A DNA stretch of 64,000 nucleotides from Ampullaceana balthica (lineage: Eukaryota > Mollusca > Gastropoda > Lymnaeidae). Of the stretch, positions 43,560 to 54,027 are shown piece after piece; position 1 is the first letter of the stretch; each line of letters starts with the position of its first letter. The notes beneath the pieces are model-generated. The model worked only from the letters and a program-made list of their open reading frames with translations, did not search any database and was not told the origin of the DNA. The stretch covers positions 2,218,984 through 2,282,983 of the forward strand of contig CALYLW010000057.1 of NCBI GenBank assembly GCA_944989445.1, written 5' to 3'. A program made the position numbers and the translations under genes.

Positions 43560-43735
43560 CCCGTCATTTTTGAGGGGTGATACACTAGTTTGATTATAAT
43601 TTTAATACTTGTGTAAGTTAATTGTACTGATGAAGGCATTAGCCGAAAGGTCTACTTTCGTATTAGTCAATTAATAAAGCTTTAATTTATTGTTTTCATT
43701 AGTACACAATTTGTTTGTGTATTTTGTATTTTATT
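43560..43735 (+). mobile_element. Penelope-like element 3' end
   Basis: Contains the hammerhead motif at 43624-43655 followed by AATTAATAAAGC and GTACACAATTTGTTTGTGTA, a tail found inverted at 40495-40580. No coding region survives. Confidence 0.55.
43624..43655 (+). ncRNA. Hammerhead ribozyme motif (type I, minimal stem III)
   Basis: GTA, CTGATGA, then AGGC-ATTA-GCC, GAAA, GG, TC, TAC. The catalytic core CUGAUGA...GAAA is intact. Stem II is GGC/GCC, stem I starts with GTA/TAC and can be extended by TTAATT upstream with AATTAA downstream. Predicted cleavage is after the C at 43652. Stem III is one A-U pair, as in Penelope hammerheads thought to act as dimers. Confidence 0.7.
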
Positions 43736-43965
43736 TAAAAGCTTTATCGCAGTCCTCTTCTATATGACATAATGAAATACAAACACAATAATTGTCTATG
43801 TGTTAGGTGTGTGTCTTTTAATAATAGCCTTAATGACTCACTGTACTAATTTCATACTGTTAGTAGCTCATGAAATAGTTTATTGGATATCAATGCTGTC
43901 CCTGAAACAAGAGTTCAGGCGTCTGAAGTTAGAGAGCTGCTGTCCTTTGTTTTCTTTGCCTCAAA

Positions 43966-44325
43966 CTAGCCTAACATTTCATAAGATTTAAAATTCAAAA
44001 CATTTTTAAAATTCTGAAATGAAAGCGTCTGATCTCGGCCGACTTCCCAGTCAATGACCTTGGATTCTGCTGTGTCCACTTTGATCGCGACTGCATCCGC
44101 AGCAATGCGTCTGTCTGGTTCCTCAGTAGCTGCAGTGTTACCGAAATTTAGAAGTTGATCCACCACAACGTCGATAAACGCCGACGATGTGTCAAGATCC
44201 AAAGGCGTATCACAGGAAGACTTTCAGATATCCGAGACTCCGTTACTGATGACGTTGTCCTTCGTCACCAGGCGCGTTACCCTGGAGGTGAACTTGACGG
44301 TGGGGTGCTGTTTCGTGTCGCCTTC
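43966..44325 (-). pseudogene. GPR158-like copy B, cytoplasmic tail exon with premature stop
   Basis: Starts after TTTTTAG in phase 0 (fitting the TM7 exon end AAG). It reads EGDTKQHPTVKFTSRVTRLV, then TKDNVISNGVSDI and a TGA near 44225. The same frame then continues open for about 80 codons (LDLDTSSAFIDVVVDQLL, later AESKVIDWEV). Residues DT..H.T...T.RV.R align with the copy C tail (DTDIRHSTMVSITGRVKR). Either the tail ends at the TGA or a nonsense mutation truncated a longer tail. Confidence 0.6.
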
Positions 44326-44449
44326 CTAAAAAGATCAAGACACATTAGAGGTTGGGAACTGCGGGAAAATAAGAAAAATACCCCCCACCCCCGCCGTGAA
44401 TTGTCATAACTAACAATATATTAATTCTTAATTAAGAAGTCAACTACAG

Positions 44450-44636
44450 CAGTGCTTCTCAAACATTTTAGCATTGCGGACCGGCAAGAATTTTTTCCAT
44501 TGCACCATTGACCGGTGAAATTTTTGCCTGTACTGACGTTGTAGCGAAATGTCCTTTCTTGGTAACACCTGCGGACCGACATTGGATGGCCCACGGACCG
44601 GCACCGGTCCGCGGACCACCACTTTGAGAAGCACTG
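44450..44636. mobile_element. hAT-type MITE, 187 bp
   Basis: CAGTGCTTCTCAAACATTTT ... CTTTGAGAAGCACTG, with flanks AACTACAG / AACTATAA (6 of 8). Same family as 2740-2925. Confidence 0.88.
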
Positions 44637-44857
44637 AACTATAACCTTGTGTCTGTGGATATTATTTAGAAAAATCAAGCTTTAAAAAATACTTGTATAA
44701 CGATACCAATCACAAAATACATTTGTTGATTTCATAACACATGTGATGGGAAAAATCTTTAATGTGTATCTTATAATATATATTGAAATCTTATTAAAAA
44801 ATGTTGAAAACTGCATAAAAATAAACATCTATAATATTACAAACATTTTAAAATCCT

Positions 44858-45330
44858 TTATATTAACTCGTGGTGTCTGGTTGCTTGCTTGTCGCCAAAA
44901 TTTTGAATCGATTTTTAACCCACTTACTCGTAAGCTAGCGAGCGTGAAATTTTGCAGGCAGTTTTGTGCCGATGATAAAAACGATGTATCGAAATTTCAG
45001 ATCGACCGCATGTACTGTCATTAAATTATTGAATTTTTATATTATTTTATTTATTCCTATGTATCATGTTATTTTTTTAGATAGAGTGTCGCGGTGCGTA
45101 TTATATTGAACATCCTTTCTGTCGCGCAATAAGGTGCGTATTTTATTGACAACACTTTTTATAAACATATTCCTGATTTGTGCGCATTATATTAAACATG
45201 TTTTACGACACAACTACATTTATTTTATTTTTGGATGGTCTTGCGCTGCGTATTATAATGAACATTCTTTTAGTTACTTCTCGTACATATAGGATTTATA
45301 GTCAAAAGCTTTGTTTTCTACGTTTTTAAA
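44858..45330 (+). repeat. AAATCCCTTATAT repeat family, diverged copy
   Basis: Begins CTTTATATTAACTCGTGG; includes GAAATTTCAGATCGACCGCA and ends TAGGATTTATAGTCAAAAGC. The interior carries three related GGTGCGTATTATATTGAACA blocks. Confidence 0.65.
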
Positions 45331-45741
45331 AAAAAATTTCCCATGCGATTTCAGAAACCAGAAACGTTAACACAATTTGGGAAAGTTTTTCTTAGAGGTC
45401 GGCCAGGTTTCAGATAATAACTGGAATAAACAATAATAAACAGTGACGAACTATTAGCTAATTAATACCAGCGGTTCTTATCATTTTCGAAAAAAGCCCC
45501 CCAATAACATAATAAGTACATACATAATGTGAATTGGAGAATTAAATAATTATTTGATAGTTAGCTAAAAGCCAGAGGATAATTCTAAAAGATAACTGGT
45601 CGTATAAAAAAAAAGAATGGTGACAGACGGAAGAAAGGAGACAGCTCAATAATTAATATAATTCTATTAAATGTATTTTCCGACGTTAGTTCTCAAAACA
45701 AGAAGATTTAAGTAGGTAGCCTTATGGTAAGTGAGTGCTAC

Positions 45742-45847
45742 CTTTGGTATAAAGATGAATGACATCGTGATGGTAACGAACACCTGCTGCTGTAACATCA
45801 TGAGGAGGTAAACAACATCCGGGCCCGCTGGGTGACCTACAAACTGA
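45742..45847 (-). pseudogene. GPR158-like copy B, TM7 exon
   Basis: A 106-bp exon with intact CCCAG acceptor and AAG-GTAGCA donor. It encodes QFVGHPAGPDVVYLLMMLQQ, then QVFVTITMSFIFIPK. The exon itself is open and conserved, but it belongs to a copy lacking the TM4 and TM5/6 exons with a frameshifted TM3, so it is classed as part of a pseudogene. Confidence 0.8.
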
Positions 45848-46169
45848 CTGGGAGGAAGAATACATCAACTTTAACTCAAACACATCGTGGGGGGGGGCAG
45901 CGATGAGTCATACTTTTAAAGCAAGTTTTTGTCATTCTCAAAGTTAAGTTCTATGAAATCTTTTTTTATCATGTTACGATGTTTCAGCAATTCTTAATGT
46001 TAGGTTCCGTGACAAATTGTATTAAGTTACGATGTCTGAGCAAGAGAAATATTGCGAACGTCTTTCGGTTTCATTGAACAAACTTGAATGAGAAAGTTTT
46101 TAATTTTTCGAAAATTTAATTTTCAAGTTTCTTCGGAAATATTGATAATCTGCTCCTCTCACATACATG

Positions 46170-46348
46170 CAGGGCCGTCTTAACGCATAGGCCCGTTGGG
46201 CATTTGCCCGGGGGCCCACGAGCATAAGGGCCCCATGTGAGTATGTTTATTTAAATATATTATGTATATTCATTTTTTATTCCTGAGGGGGATGGGCCCA
46301 ACACTATGTCTTTGCCCGGGGTCCCAAACTTGTGTAAAGACGGCTCTG
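46170..46348. mobile_element. hAT-like MITE with CAGGGCCGTCTTAA terminus
   Basis: CAGGGCCGTCTTAACGC at the left, AAAGACGGCTCTG at the right, 179 bp. Flanks CATACATG / CCTACACG match at 6 of 8 positions. The interior has GGCCCGTTGGGCATTTGCCC. Confidence 0.7.
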
Positions 46349-47602
46349 CCTACACGCACTATAAATAATAAGGGGTGTCTGAGATGGTGGTGGGGGTGTG
46401 AATGGGGGTTTTCAAGGACCTCATAGTGTCTAATGTTACATGACCCCCTCAATCCCTACCCCAAGTATAAATGAGACTTTTAAAATAAAATAAAAATGGT
46501 GTTAAAACATCTTAGTTTTTTTCCTTCTCTTTTTAAGCTGTAAAGTGATTTTTGAAGCCCAACCTTAAGACCCGCCCCCCCCCTTTTCTCTGCCACATTT
46601 GAGTTATATACGGCCCTGCATCATAAATTGATAGTATCAAACGAATCTCCGTTTGACAATCATTGAATACAAGTAGCATGTCCCGTGAAGGCAGGAGGGC
46701 GTAGGATCATCGAGATGTCGCTGGCTTAAACCAAATTGACCATTAATAATCTGCTGTCACAGACGGAACGAGGATCAGTTAATAGGACAGCTCAAAGCAG
46801 TGACGTAGCGAGGGGGGCAGGGGGGGCAAATACCCCGGGCGGCACTTTGCCAGGGGCGGCAAATTCCTAGTAGTTTGTATATAGTTTCTAACAATGAAAA
46901 TTTTATAAGAGAGCTGAGTTTTTAATCGAAATAAAAGAAAAGCCGAATAAGAAATTAATAAAAGAAATAAAGATTCTATCTCAAATCATGTGAACGTTTC
47001 AACTGCCAAAACTTCATCAATTCTTCTGATTCTAATGTACTATTCTGGAAAACCAGAGCCTGATGTGGTATCAACTTCATTGACTCTGAAAATTAGACAG
47101 CCGCTTGTGTTTTAAAAGCAAATTTTACTGTACCCTATCAATTTGAAACATGAGCCAATCGAATTCTCTGATTGGCATATTGTTTGGGGGAGGGGAAAGG
47201 GGGCGGAAAATTCATGGTTGTTAATAAACTTCTACCGGTAAATATAAATAACGTTATAATAAATTTTAATAAAATAAATATAAGTCAAGACTTTTAAAAA
47301 AATAAAGTGAAGAAACTATATTAAAATACGTGAACGTACGAATGCCAAAAATTCAAACTCCTATTCTCCTATTAATCCAAAGACTTCTGATACTAATGCT
47401 ACTGAGCTGAAAAACATAGGGGCTGAAGTAGTGAACGAACATCACAATTATGTGCTGGTGCATATAATTGATTTTAACGTAGGTAAACTACTGAAACAAA
47501 ATTGTTGGCGTACTTATATGGTTTATTCTTTCAAAGCATCATTATTTTAATTTTAATGTCTTTATTTTGTGGAGTAAATTAAAATAATGAATAAAATTAC
47601 TT
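46349..47602. other. Non-coding sequence, copy B region
   Basis: Includes one end of a further MITE family at 46797-46875 (CAGTGACGTAGCGAGGGGGG, later CGGGCGGCACTTTG). The missing TM4 and TM5/6 exons of copy B were looked for here and not found. Confidence 0.45.
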
Positions 47603-48200
47603 ACCGTATATACTCGTTCTATAGCCCGTTCGTTCATAAGCCGATTTCCCCACTTTTGGAAGGGAAAAAGTATTACAAGTGTATAACCCGATCGCAAGCC
47701 GACCCCCCCAAAATAATAGGACAGCTTAAAAAAATGGTATTTATTATTTTAAAACTACAAGTACAAGCTAAATCGGTCATTTATGAGTGTTTACTTTGTA
47801 CTGCCTATCTTTGTCTTTCTGCTCTTTGTTAAGCAAGAGTTACCGGTATTTTAAAAAACCCATTATTTAGTAAACAGTGACAAAAGCTCGTACATTAAAA
47901 TCCGTGGTTGAAAACAATATTTGTAAAACAATTTATTAAAACGTTCACAAAAATAAATAAAATGATAGAATAAGGTAATTGCTGATTTTTCAATAACATA
48001 ATATTATATAACTTTTGACAGAGCAGTCGAATCTTGTAGAATGTAGAAAAGGACATTGATAATCTACAAAAACAACACCGATATTCAATATCCATGCAGA
48101 AATCACCCATGACCCGCTCATAACCCGACCCACCCTCCCCCCCACTTTTCCCCCTAGATTTGGTCCAAAAAAGGTTGGCTTGCGAACGAGTATATACGGT
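47603..48200. mobile_element. Inverted-repeat element with ACCGTATATACTCGTTC ends
   Basis: ACCGTATATACTCGTTC at the left and GAACGAGTATATACGGT at the right are exact inverted repeats enclosing 598 bp. Subterminal blocks are also inverted (TATAGCCCG... and ...CATAACCCGACCCACC). A short frame inside has no known domain. Confidence 0.8.
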
Positions 48201-48912
48201 ATGTAATGGAATTAAAACTTGGCACACACACATAAACAAGCAGCAATTCATGAACAAGTGCTCAACATAAACAAAGTTTTTTGCAATAGTAAAGAATCAG
48301 AAATTGGATAAAAAGAATAGACTATTATTAAAGACAACAACAAGTTGTTGTAAAAAAAACAACAACTTGTGTTAATACTTCTTCATGGCTGGGAAGCATA
48401 GAATACAGGAGTTCAAGAAAGACGCAATAAATTAAATATCAATATAAAATCTCGCGCAAAAAGTTAATTAAATCTATTGTTTACAATTTACATGCTAATA
48501 GAACTGAAACGAACATTTTAATACACCAGAACGTTGCTACGCATTCTTTTCCGTGTCCTTACACCGTTCGGAATATCTAATTGCTTCTGCAAGCAAGACA
48601 TTAAACAGACTTCAGGATACAAAATTTACCATGGATCCATTTTGAGGTTAATTTAAAGCTATAGCAGAACTGATAGAGGCAGACAAAAAGCTCAACACTC
48701 GAAGGAGTTCTATGGGGTTAGTTGTGAGCGGGGTGGCACATGACCCACCACACTGGGTGGCACCAACCGTAGTGACGCCTCTGTTTAGCACCCCCTCTTT
48801 TATTTTGTATAACCTCTATTTATCAAATACGGGCACTAATGTTCATGCACGATACAATCTTATGTCACAGACATTTCATTAGAAAGTATACAACAGGCAT
48901 GTTCATGGTTAC
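48201..48912. other. Non-coding sequence
   Basis: Contains a hAT-type end GTAGTGACGCCTCTG at about 48770. No exon. Confidence 0.4.
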
Positions 48913-49021
48913 CTCCACGTTTTGAGAATGAGTGCTCCGTACATGACGACGAATCCCAGGTGGAAGGCCAAATTTGAATGGTGCAAGATAAGGATGAGAC
49001 CTCTCCATACAGCGTAAAATC
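48913..49021 (-). pseudogene. GPR158-like copy B, TM3 exon with 1-bp deletion
   Basis: The exon is 109 bp against 110 bp in copy A. Read in phase 0 it begins DFTLYGEVSSLSCTIQIW, matching LTLNGELTSMACIVQHW of copy A. A single base is then missing at TGGCC-TTCCAC, and the rest (FHLGFVVMYGALILKTWR) is in the next frame. Both splice sites (CTTCAG, GG-AG-GTAACC) look intact. The deletion destroys the receptor frame. Confidence 0.85.
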
Positions 49022-49299
49022 CTGAAGGGGAAATTTAAGGATTGGTTTTTACATGGTCAGCGTATACAATTTGGTACTAACTTACGACGTTGTTCCTTCA
49101 CGTCCGAAACGTTCATTGTTTTGTGACGTCTTGTCAGGCTCATAACATACCGTTTGCATGTTATCCATCTTCTTACAGATCCACCGAGTTGAAAATTCAT
49201 GGCTAAATACTACACTACTATATAGAGTGTGTACGGGCTAATTCATAACACTCTAGCTCTAGCTAATTATAGATCACCGAGCCACTAGTTACACTTGTA

Positions 49300-49612
49300 C
49301 ACATCAACACGGCCCCAGCACACATGAGTAGTTGGAATATAGGGACTGTCTGTTACTTTACATATGTAAACTTTAACACGGCCCCAGCACACATGAGTAG
49401 TAGGAATATAGAATTGTTTGTTAATACACTTGTACAAATTAACACGCCCCCGACACACATTAGTAGTAGGAATATAGGATTGTTTGTTACTTATATATGT
49501 ACACATTAACACGGCCCCAGCACACATGAGTAGTAGGAATATAGGGACTGTCTGTTACTTACATATGTACACATTAACACGGCCCCAGCACACATGAGTA
49601 GTAGGAATATAT
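49300..49612 (-). repeat. 60-bp minisatellite made from the TM2 exon end and donor, copy B
   Basis: Five tandem units, each reading in gene sense CCTATATTCCTACTACTCAT, then GTGTGCTGGGGCCGTGTTAA, TGTACATAT and GTAAGTAA. This is the FLLLMCAGAVLMCTY part of TM2 plus its donor. No unit retains the 5' part of the exon or its acceptor, so the original TM2 exon is lost. Confidence 0.88.
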
Positions 49613-49636
49613 GATTGTTTGTTACTTACACTGTAC

Positions 49637-50060
49637 ACAGCGGCGTCACTAGGGTTGGTGGCACCCGGGGCGGTAGTTCATGGTGTCAACCCCCCTCACG
49701 ACTTAACCCATAGAACTACTCCGAGTCTTCCAGTTCCAAACGTTGAGCAAACTTGACCGCTGCACACACCATGTCTTGTATGTTTACACGTCAAACAGTA
49801 GTCCAAGGATTCGATGGGTTGCTCCATGGTATGGTCCATGAGATGCTCTACTAAGTATGATAGCCACGTCAGCTGACGCAAAACGTTTTCTGTTGAGCAA
49901 ACTTGACCGCTGCACAACCGCGTCTTGTATATCTCCGCCGCACCAAAAAGTAGTCACAGGATCCCTTGGATCTAACCACGAAGCGAAAGTTTTCACTATC
50001 ATGACGGGGTATTGCTATAGCGTTCTCTCACCCGACCCACCCCCTTCTTTTCAAAGAAAT
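49637..50060. other. hAT-type end followed by a degenerate duplication
   Basis: CGGCGTCACTAGGGTTGGTG at 49642 is a left end of the CAGAGGCGTCACTAGGG family. GTTGAGCAAACTTGACCGCT occurs at 49742 and again at 49893, marking a diverged 150-bp duplication. A frame on the minus strand has no recognisable domain. Confidence 0.5.
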
Positions 50061-50069
50061 ATTTTTAAA

Positions 50070-50397
50070 GTTTTTGAAAGACATCCATTGTTATGCTTTG
50101 TTGCAATCAGCGGCGTCCGCTTAAAGACATCCATTGTTGTGCTTTGTTGCAATCAGCGGCGTCCGCTTAAAGACATCCATTGTTATGCCTTGTTGCAATC
50201 AGCGGTGTCCACTTAAATACATCCATTGTTGTGCTTTGTTGCAATCAGCGGCGTCCACTTAAATACATCCATTGTTGTGCCTTGTTGCAATCAGCGGCGT
50301 CCACTTAAATACATCCATTGTTATGCCTTGTTGCAATCAGCGGCGTCCACTTAAATACATCCATTGTTATGCCTTGTTGCAATCAGCGGTGTCCGCC
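50070..50397. repeat. 46-bp minisatellite
   Basis: About seven units of AAAGACATCCATTGTTATGC, TTTGTTGCAATCAGCGGCGT, CCGCTT, with variants AAATAC and CCACTT. It lies 3' of the copy C tail exon. Confidence 0.93.
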
Positions 50398-50646
50398 GAA
50401 GAGCAGTTTTAGGAAGAGTTTTCCTGAAAATAATAACATAACAAATTTTAAATATCTATTGAATTTGAAATAATTTCTAAAAATAATTGAAACGTTTAGA
50501 AAAAATGTGAAACCTTAAAAAAATACAACACACTTTCTAAAACAATATTCTATATCGACAGCTTTAAAATTCGTCACATGGTCTACCCTTTTTTCCCCTT
50601 CCATCTTTATTTATTTCCTTACATTTTTGTTTCGCAATTGACATAT

Positions 50647-50865
50647 CTAAGACAAAATCACTGATACTCTCTCGTCCGTCTCGTTTGTGTTAATATCAAC
50701 CGCCGACCACTGGACAGCCACGGCCTTGGTCTCCGTTCTACTGTGATGCGTCGCTTTGCCATTGCCTAAGGACGAGCGCTTTACCCGTCCAGTGATAGAT
50801 ACCATGGTGCTGTGACGGATGTCCGTGTCATCCGGAGCAGGGTTATAGCAGTACAATTTGTGCAA
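50647..50865 (-). CDS. GPR158-like copy C, terminal cytoplasmic tail exon
   Basis: Starts after GATTTCAG in phase 0, fitting the copy C TM7 exon end (FVPK). It encodes LHKLYCYNPAPDDTDIRHST, then MVSITGRVKRSSL and 40 more residues before a TAG. The short basic juxtamembrane segment after TM7 is as expected of a class C receptor. The tail is only 72 residues, far shorter than the several-hundred-residue tails of vertebrate GPR158/GPR179. It is separated from TM7 by a 5.9-kb intron full of Helitrons. Confidence 0.75.
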   Translation of the reverse strand: MHKLYCYNPAPDDTDIRHSTMVSITGRVKRSSLGNGKATHHSRTETKAVAVQWSAVDINTNETDERVSVILS

Positions 50866-51289
50866 CTGAAATCAGGACATTCAGGGGGGGGGGCATGAAG
50901 TGGAAATGGTGTTAAAATCAAACGGCTCCCGAAAATTTTCTGTACAGACTCGCACAACCTTTTGAAAAATGTGAGTCAGTTGAGACACTTTTTTTGACAG
51001 TTCATTTTTATAAAAATAAACCCCAGATTTTTACTAGCAAGTGATCGTGGAATAAATGTAGTTTTTGTTTTGTTTCTTGTGTTTGTTTGTTTGTTGGTTG
51101 GTTGGTTAGTCGTGGTGGGCTGGCGCTCTTCGTTTTTATAATTAAAAAAAAATAACTTCAATGTTTAGTAAATCATTAAAAAATTATGAAATTAGTTTCG
51201 TGTCAGTTGACGTCAACCTTCACTCTGGCAAGTTTTTACGTGATGGTCTTTATACAAATACGTCATTTAGCTTGATGGGATTGGTTTTA

Positions 51290-51590
51290 TGAGGATTGTT
51301 AATTATAAAATACTTTGTGTACATTTCAGGAATATTTCGTATTTATCATACAAGGATAAATTAATTGGGCTTTTGACCAACAATAGCGGGCGCTGCAGTA
51401 GCCCAAGATATCCATATTCTAAAATACTTTGGGTACATTTCAGGAAGTTTAATATTTCATATTTATCAAACAATGACAAGTTATTTGGACTTTTGAAAAA
51501 AGTGGGCGCCGTAGGCAACCTAAAAAAAGGTGGACGCCGTAGGCGTCACGGCGCCGCAGCACAACCTAGTATATATATAATTCGCCAGAA
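51290..51590 (+). repeat. Repeat flanking the Helitron nest, left arm
   Basis: Two related subunits (AAAATACTTTGTGTACATTT, later ATTTATCATACAAGGATAAA) plus GGGCGCCGTAGGC and CAGCACAACCTAGTATA. The reverse complement lies at 55911-56190, so the Helitron pair sits in an older element with inverted arms. Confidence 0.75.
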
Positions 51591-51645
51591 ACTAGAGCAA
51601 GCAATCAAGACGCATTCTATATATTACTAGGGGCAAGTACCCGGG

Positions 51646-52118
51646 TTTAACAACAACAGCAACAAAAACAAAAACAACAAAAACATCAGAAACAACAACA
51701 AAACAACAAAACCAAAACAACAACAAAAACAACAACAAAACAACAAAAAAAAACCCAACAAAACAACAAAAACAAAACAACAACAAAGCAACAACTACAA
51801 CAACAACAAAGCAACAACAACAAAACAACAACAGCAACAACAAAAAGCAACAACAACATGAAGGACATTGTCGTCGCAGGGCAAGGGATGTGGACAACAA
51901 CAACAACAACAACAGCAAAAACAACACAAAAACAACAACAGCAACAACAACAGCAACAACAATAAAAACAACAACAACTGCAACAACAACAAAAACAAAA
52001 CAACAAAAACAACAAAGCAACAACAACAACAACAGCAAAAACAACAGAAAAACAACAACAACAACAACAACAGCAACAACAACAAAAGCAACAACAACAA
52101 AGCAACAACAAAAAAACA
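51646..52118 (+). repeat. (CAA)n-rich microsatellite inside the outer Helitron
   Basis: About 470 bp of AAC/CAA triplets with A-tract interruptions and one unique 50-bp island near 51858-51893. The Asn/Gln/Thr and Cys/Val/Leu frames here are not genes. Confidence 0.93.
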
Positions 52119-53039
52119 TTTATTTTATGGTGATAGTCGCCTTCTTGTTAATCTCGACACCAAAATGTTTATTATTTTGCGTCATTATTTTACGTCTTAA
52201 TTTTCAATAATTTTTATCTCTATATATATAAGACGCATTTGTTGTCTGTCCGTCGTCTGTCTGTTCCCTTATAACTCAAGATCCAGACAACCAAATAACG
52301 TGAAATTTGGTACACGTACACAAAATTATACCGGAAAGGTTATTAAACAGGTTTCGTTCCATATATATAAGATACTGGGGGGCTGGGGGCCCAAAATGTA
52401 GTTTTTCCCTATATGAGCTATATAAAATAAAAATTATTGAAAATTAAGACGTAAAATATTAAACATTTTGGTGTCGAGATTAACAAGATGGCGTTTATTG
52501 CCATAAAATAATGTGATGTGACGTCATAGTTTGAGTTCATATTAATTTGTAAATAGGAAACAAAGTGAAAAGAGCAGTTATTATTTTAATTTATATTTTT
52601 AATTGTTTATATACCGCTGTGGGTGTGCGTTTAAGTATTTGTGTGCACATGTGTGAATCAGTGAGTGTGTGTGTTTTTTGTTGTGAACTAAATGTTATGA
52701 AATGGTTTATTTTTATGTCTGTTAATGTTGCGCCTCTAACAAGATTACGTATATATTTTTATAAAATTTGTTTGCAAATTACATATTTTTTACTTTACAC
52801 TGTTTCTTTTTTGTATATTCTATATGTATTTTATCCAGTCGTCCGATCAAGCTTTTTCCTTTTATCGGCGAGGGTAGGAGTCAATAATATCGTCCATCCC
52901 TGGGTGGCATAAACACTGTAGCTAAGCAACTGTGTTTATACTTTTTGCATAACTTAAACGAAACCAGCAGGGCACATTTTAAGCTCAAACATTGCGTTTC
53001 GAAATGTTTCTTTAAAACAAATAAACCCCATACAACAGA

Positions 53040-53910
53040 AAAATGAATTATATAAATTATCACTTACTGGGGGCGGGGGCCAAAATGTATTTTTTTTCCG
53101 TATATTTAAAACTGACTCGAAACTAATTCTCCAACCTCCCGTGAAGGTAGAAGCATGAAACTTTTGGGAACTTGCCAAATACACTATTATGACGACAATT
53201 GGTGAAAAATAATGTAAACATTTCCACTCATGGGTGGCCGGGTGCCCCAAAACCGGTTTTTCCTTATATGGGATATATAAAACTGAATCAACACCAATTC
53301 CTCATATTCCCGAGTAGGTAGAAGCATGAAAATTTGGAAAGTCGTTGAGTACCCTCCCGCAATGGTAACAGTCGAAAAAAGTATAAAGTTATCACTAACT
53401 GGGTAGGGGGATGGGCGGGGGCCCAAACGTAGTTTTTTCTTAAATGAGCTATATAAATCAGGCTCATCATTAAATCTCCTATTTCCTGTGTAGATAGAAG
53501 CATGAAACTTTGTGTTGTTGTTATATACCCTCTTAAAATGGTAACTGGCGAAACATTAATAAAAATTATCACTCACTGGGTGGTCAGAGGCCTGAATGTA
53601 GTTTTTTTTCATATATCAAACTGACTCATCAATAATTCTCCAAATTACCATGTAAGTAGAAGAATGAAACTTTTGGAAGATTTTGAGTACCCTCGCGCGA
53701 TGGTAACATGCGAAAAAAATATATAAAATTATTACTCACTAGGGGGCCTTGGGCCAAAATGTAGGTATTTTCCTAATATGAGCTATATAAAACAGACTAA
53801 TCATTAAATATCCAACTTCCCGTGTAAATAGGAGCATGAAACTTTGGGAAGTTGTTGAGTACTCTCCCGCAATGATAACATACGGAAAAAAAATATATAA
53901 AATCCAGGCA
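53040..53910 (+). repeat. 170-bp tandem repeat inside the inner Helitron
   Basis: About five diverged units, each with CACTGGG, AATGTAGTTTTTTCCTTATA, GAGCTATATAAAACTGA, AGAAGCATGAAACTTTGGGA and CCTCCCGCAATGGTAACA. GAAGCATGAAAC recurs near 53149, 53322, 53497, 53661 and 53832. The units include a copy of the Helitron 5' region. Confidence 0.85.
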
Positions 53911-54027
53911 GATCAGGTCCGCCACAGAGTTCCCAGAGCAGCTGAAACAGCTGAGCAAAGAAACTCCAGGCATGTGCTGTTCCAGTGGTAAAGTCAAACT
54001 GCCCCAATTCTAAAGCCACCAGAACCA

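Noticed and set aside
46000..48900. Search for copy B TM4 and TM5/6 exons on the minus strand
   Set aside because: No sequence resembling ISVIFKSGGAKRR, WWK or FNESKYI was found; the exons are judged absent rather than overlooked, though a strongly diverged remnant cannot be excluded.
51592..52210. Asn/Gln/Thr-rich and Cys/Val/Leu-rich frames on both strands
   Set aside because: These translate a CAA/GTT microsatellite inside a Helitron.
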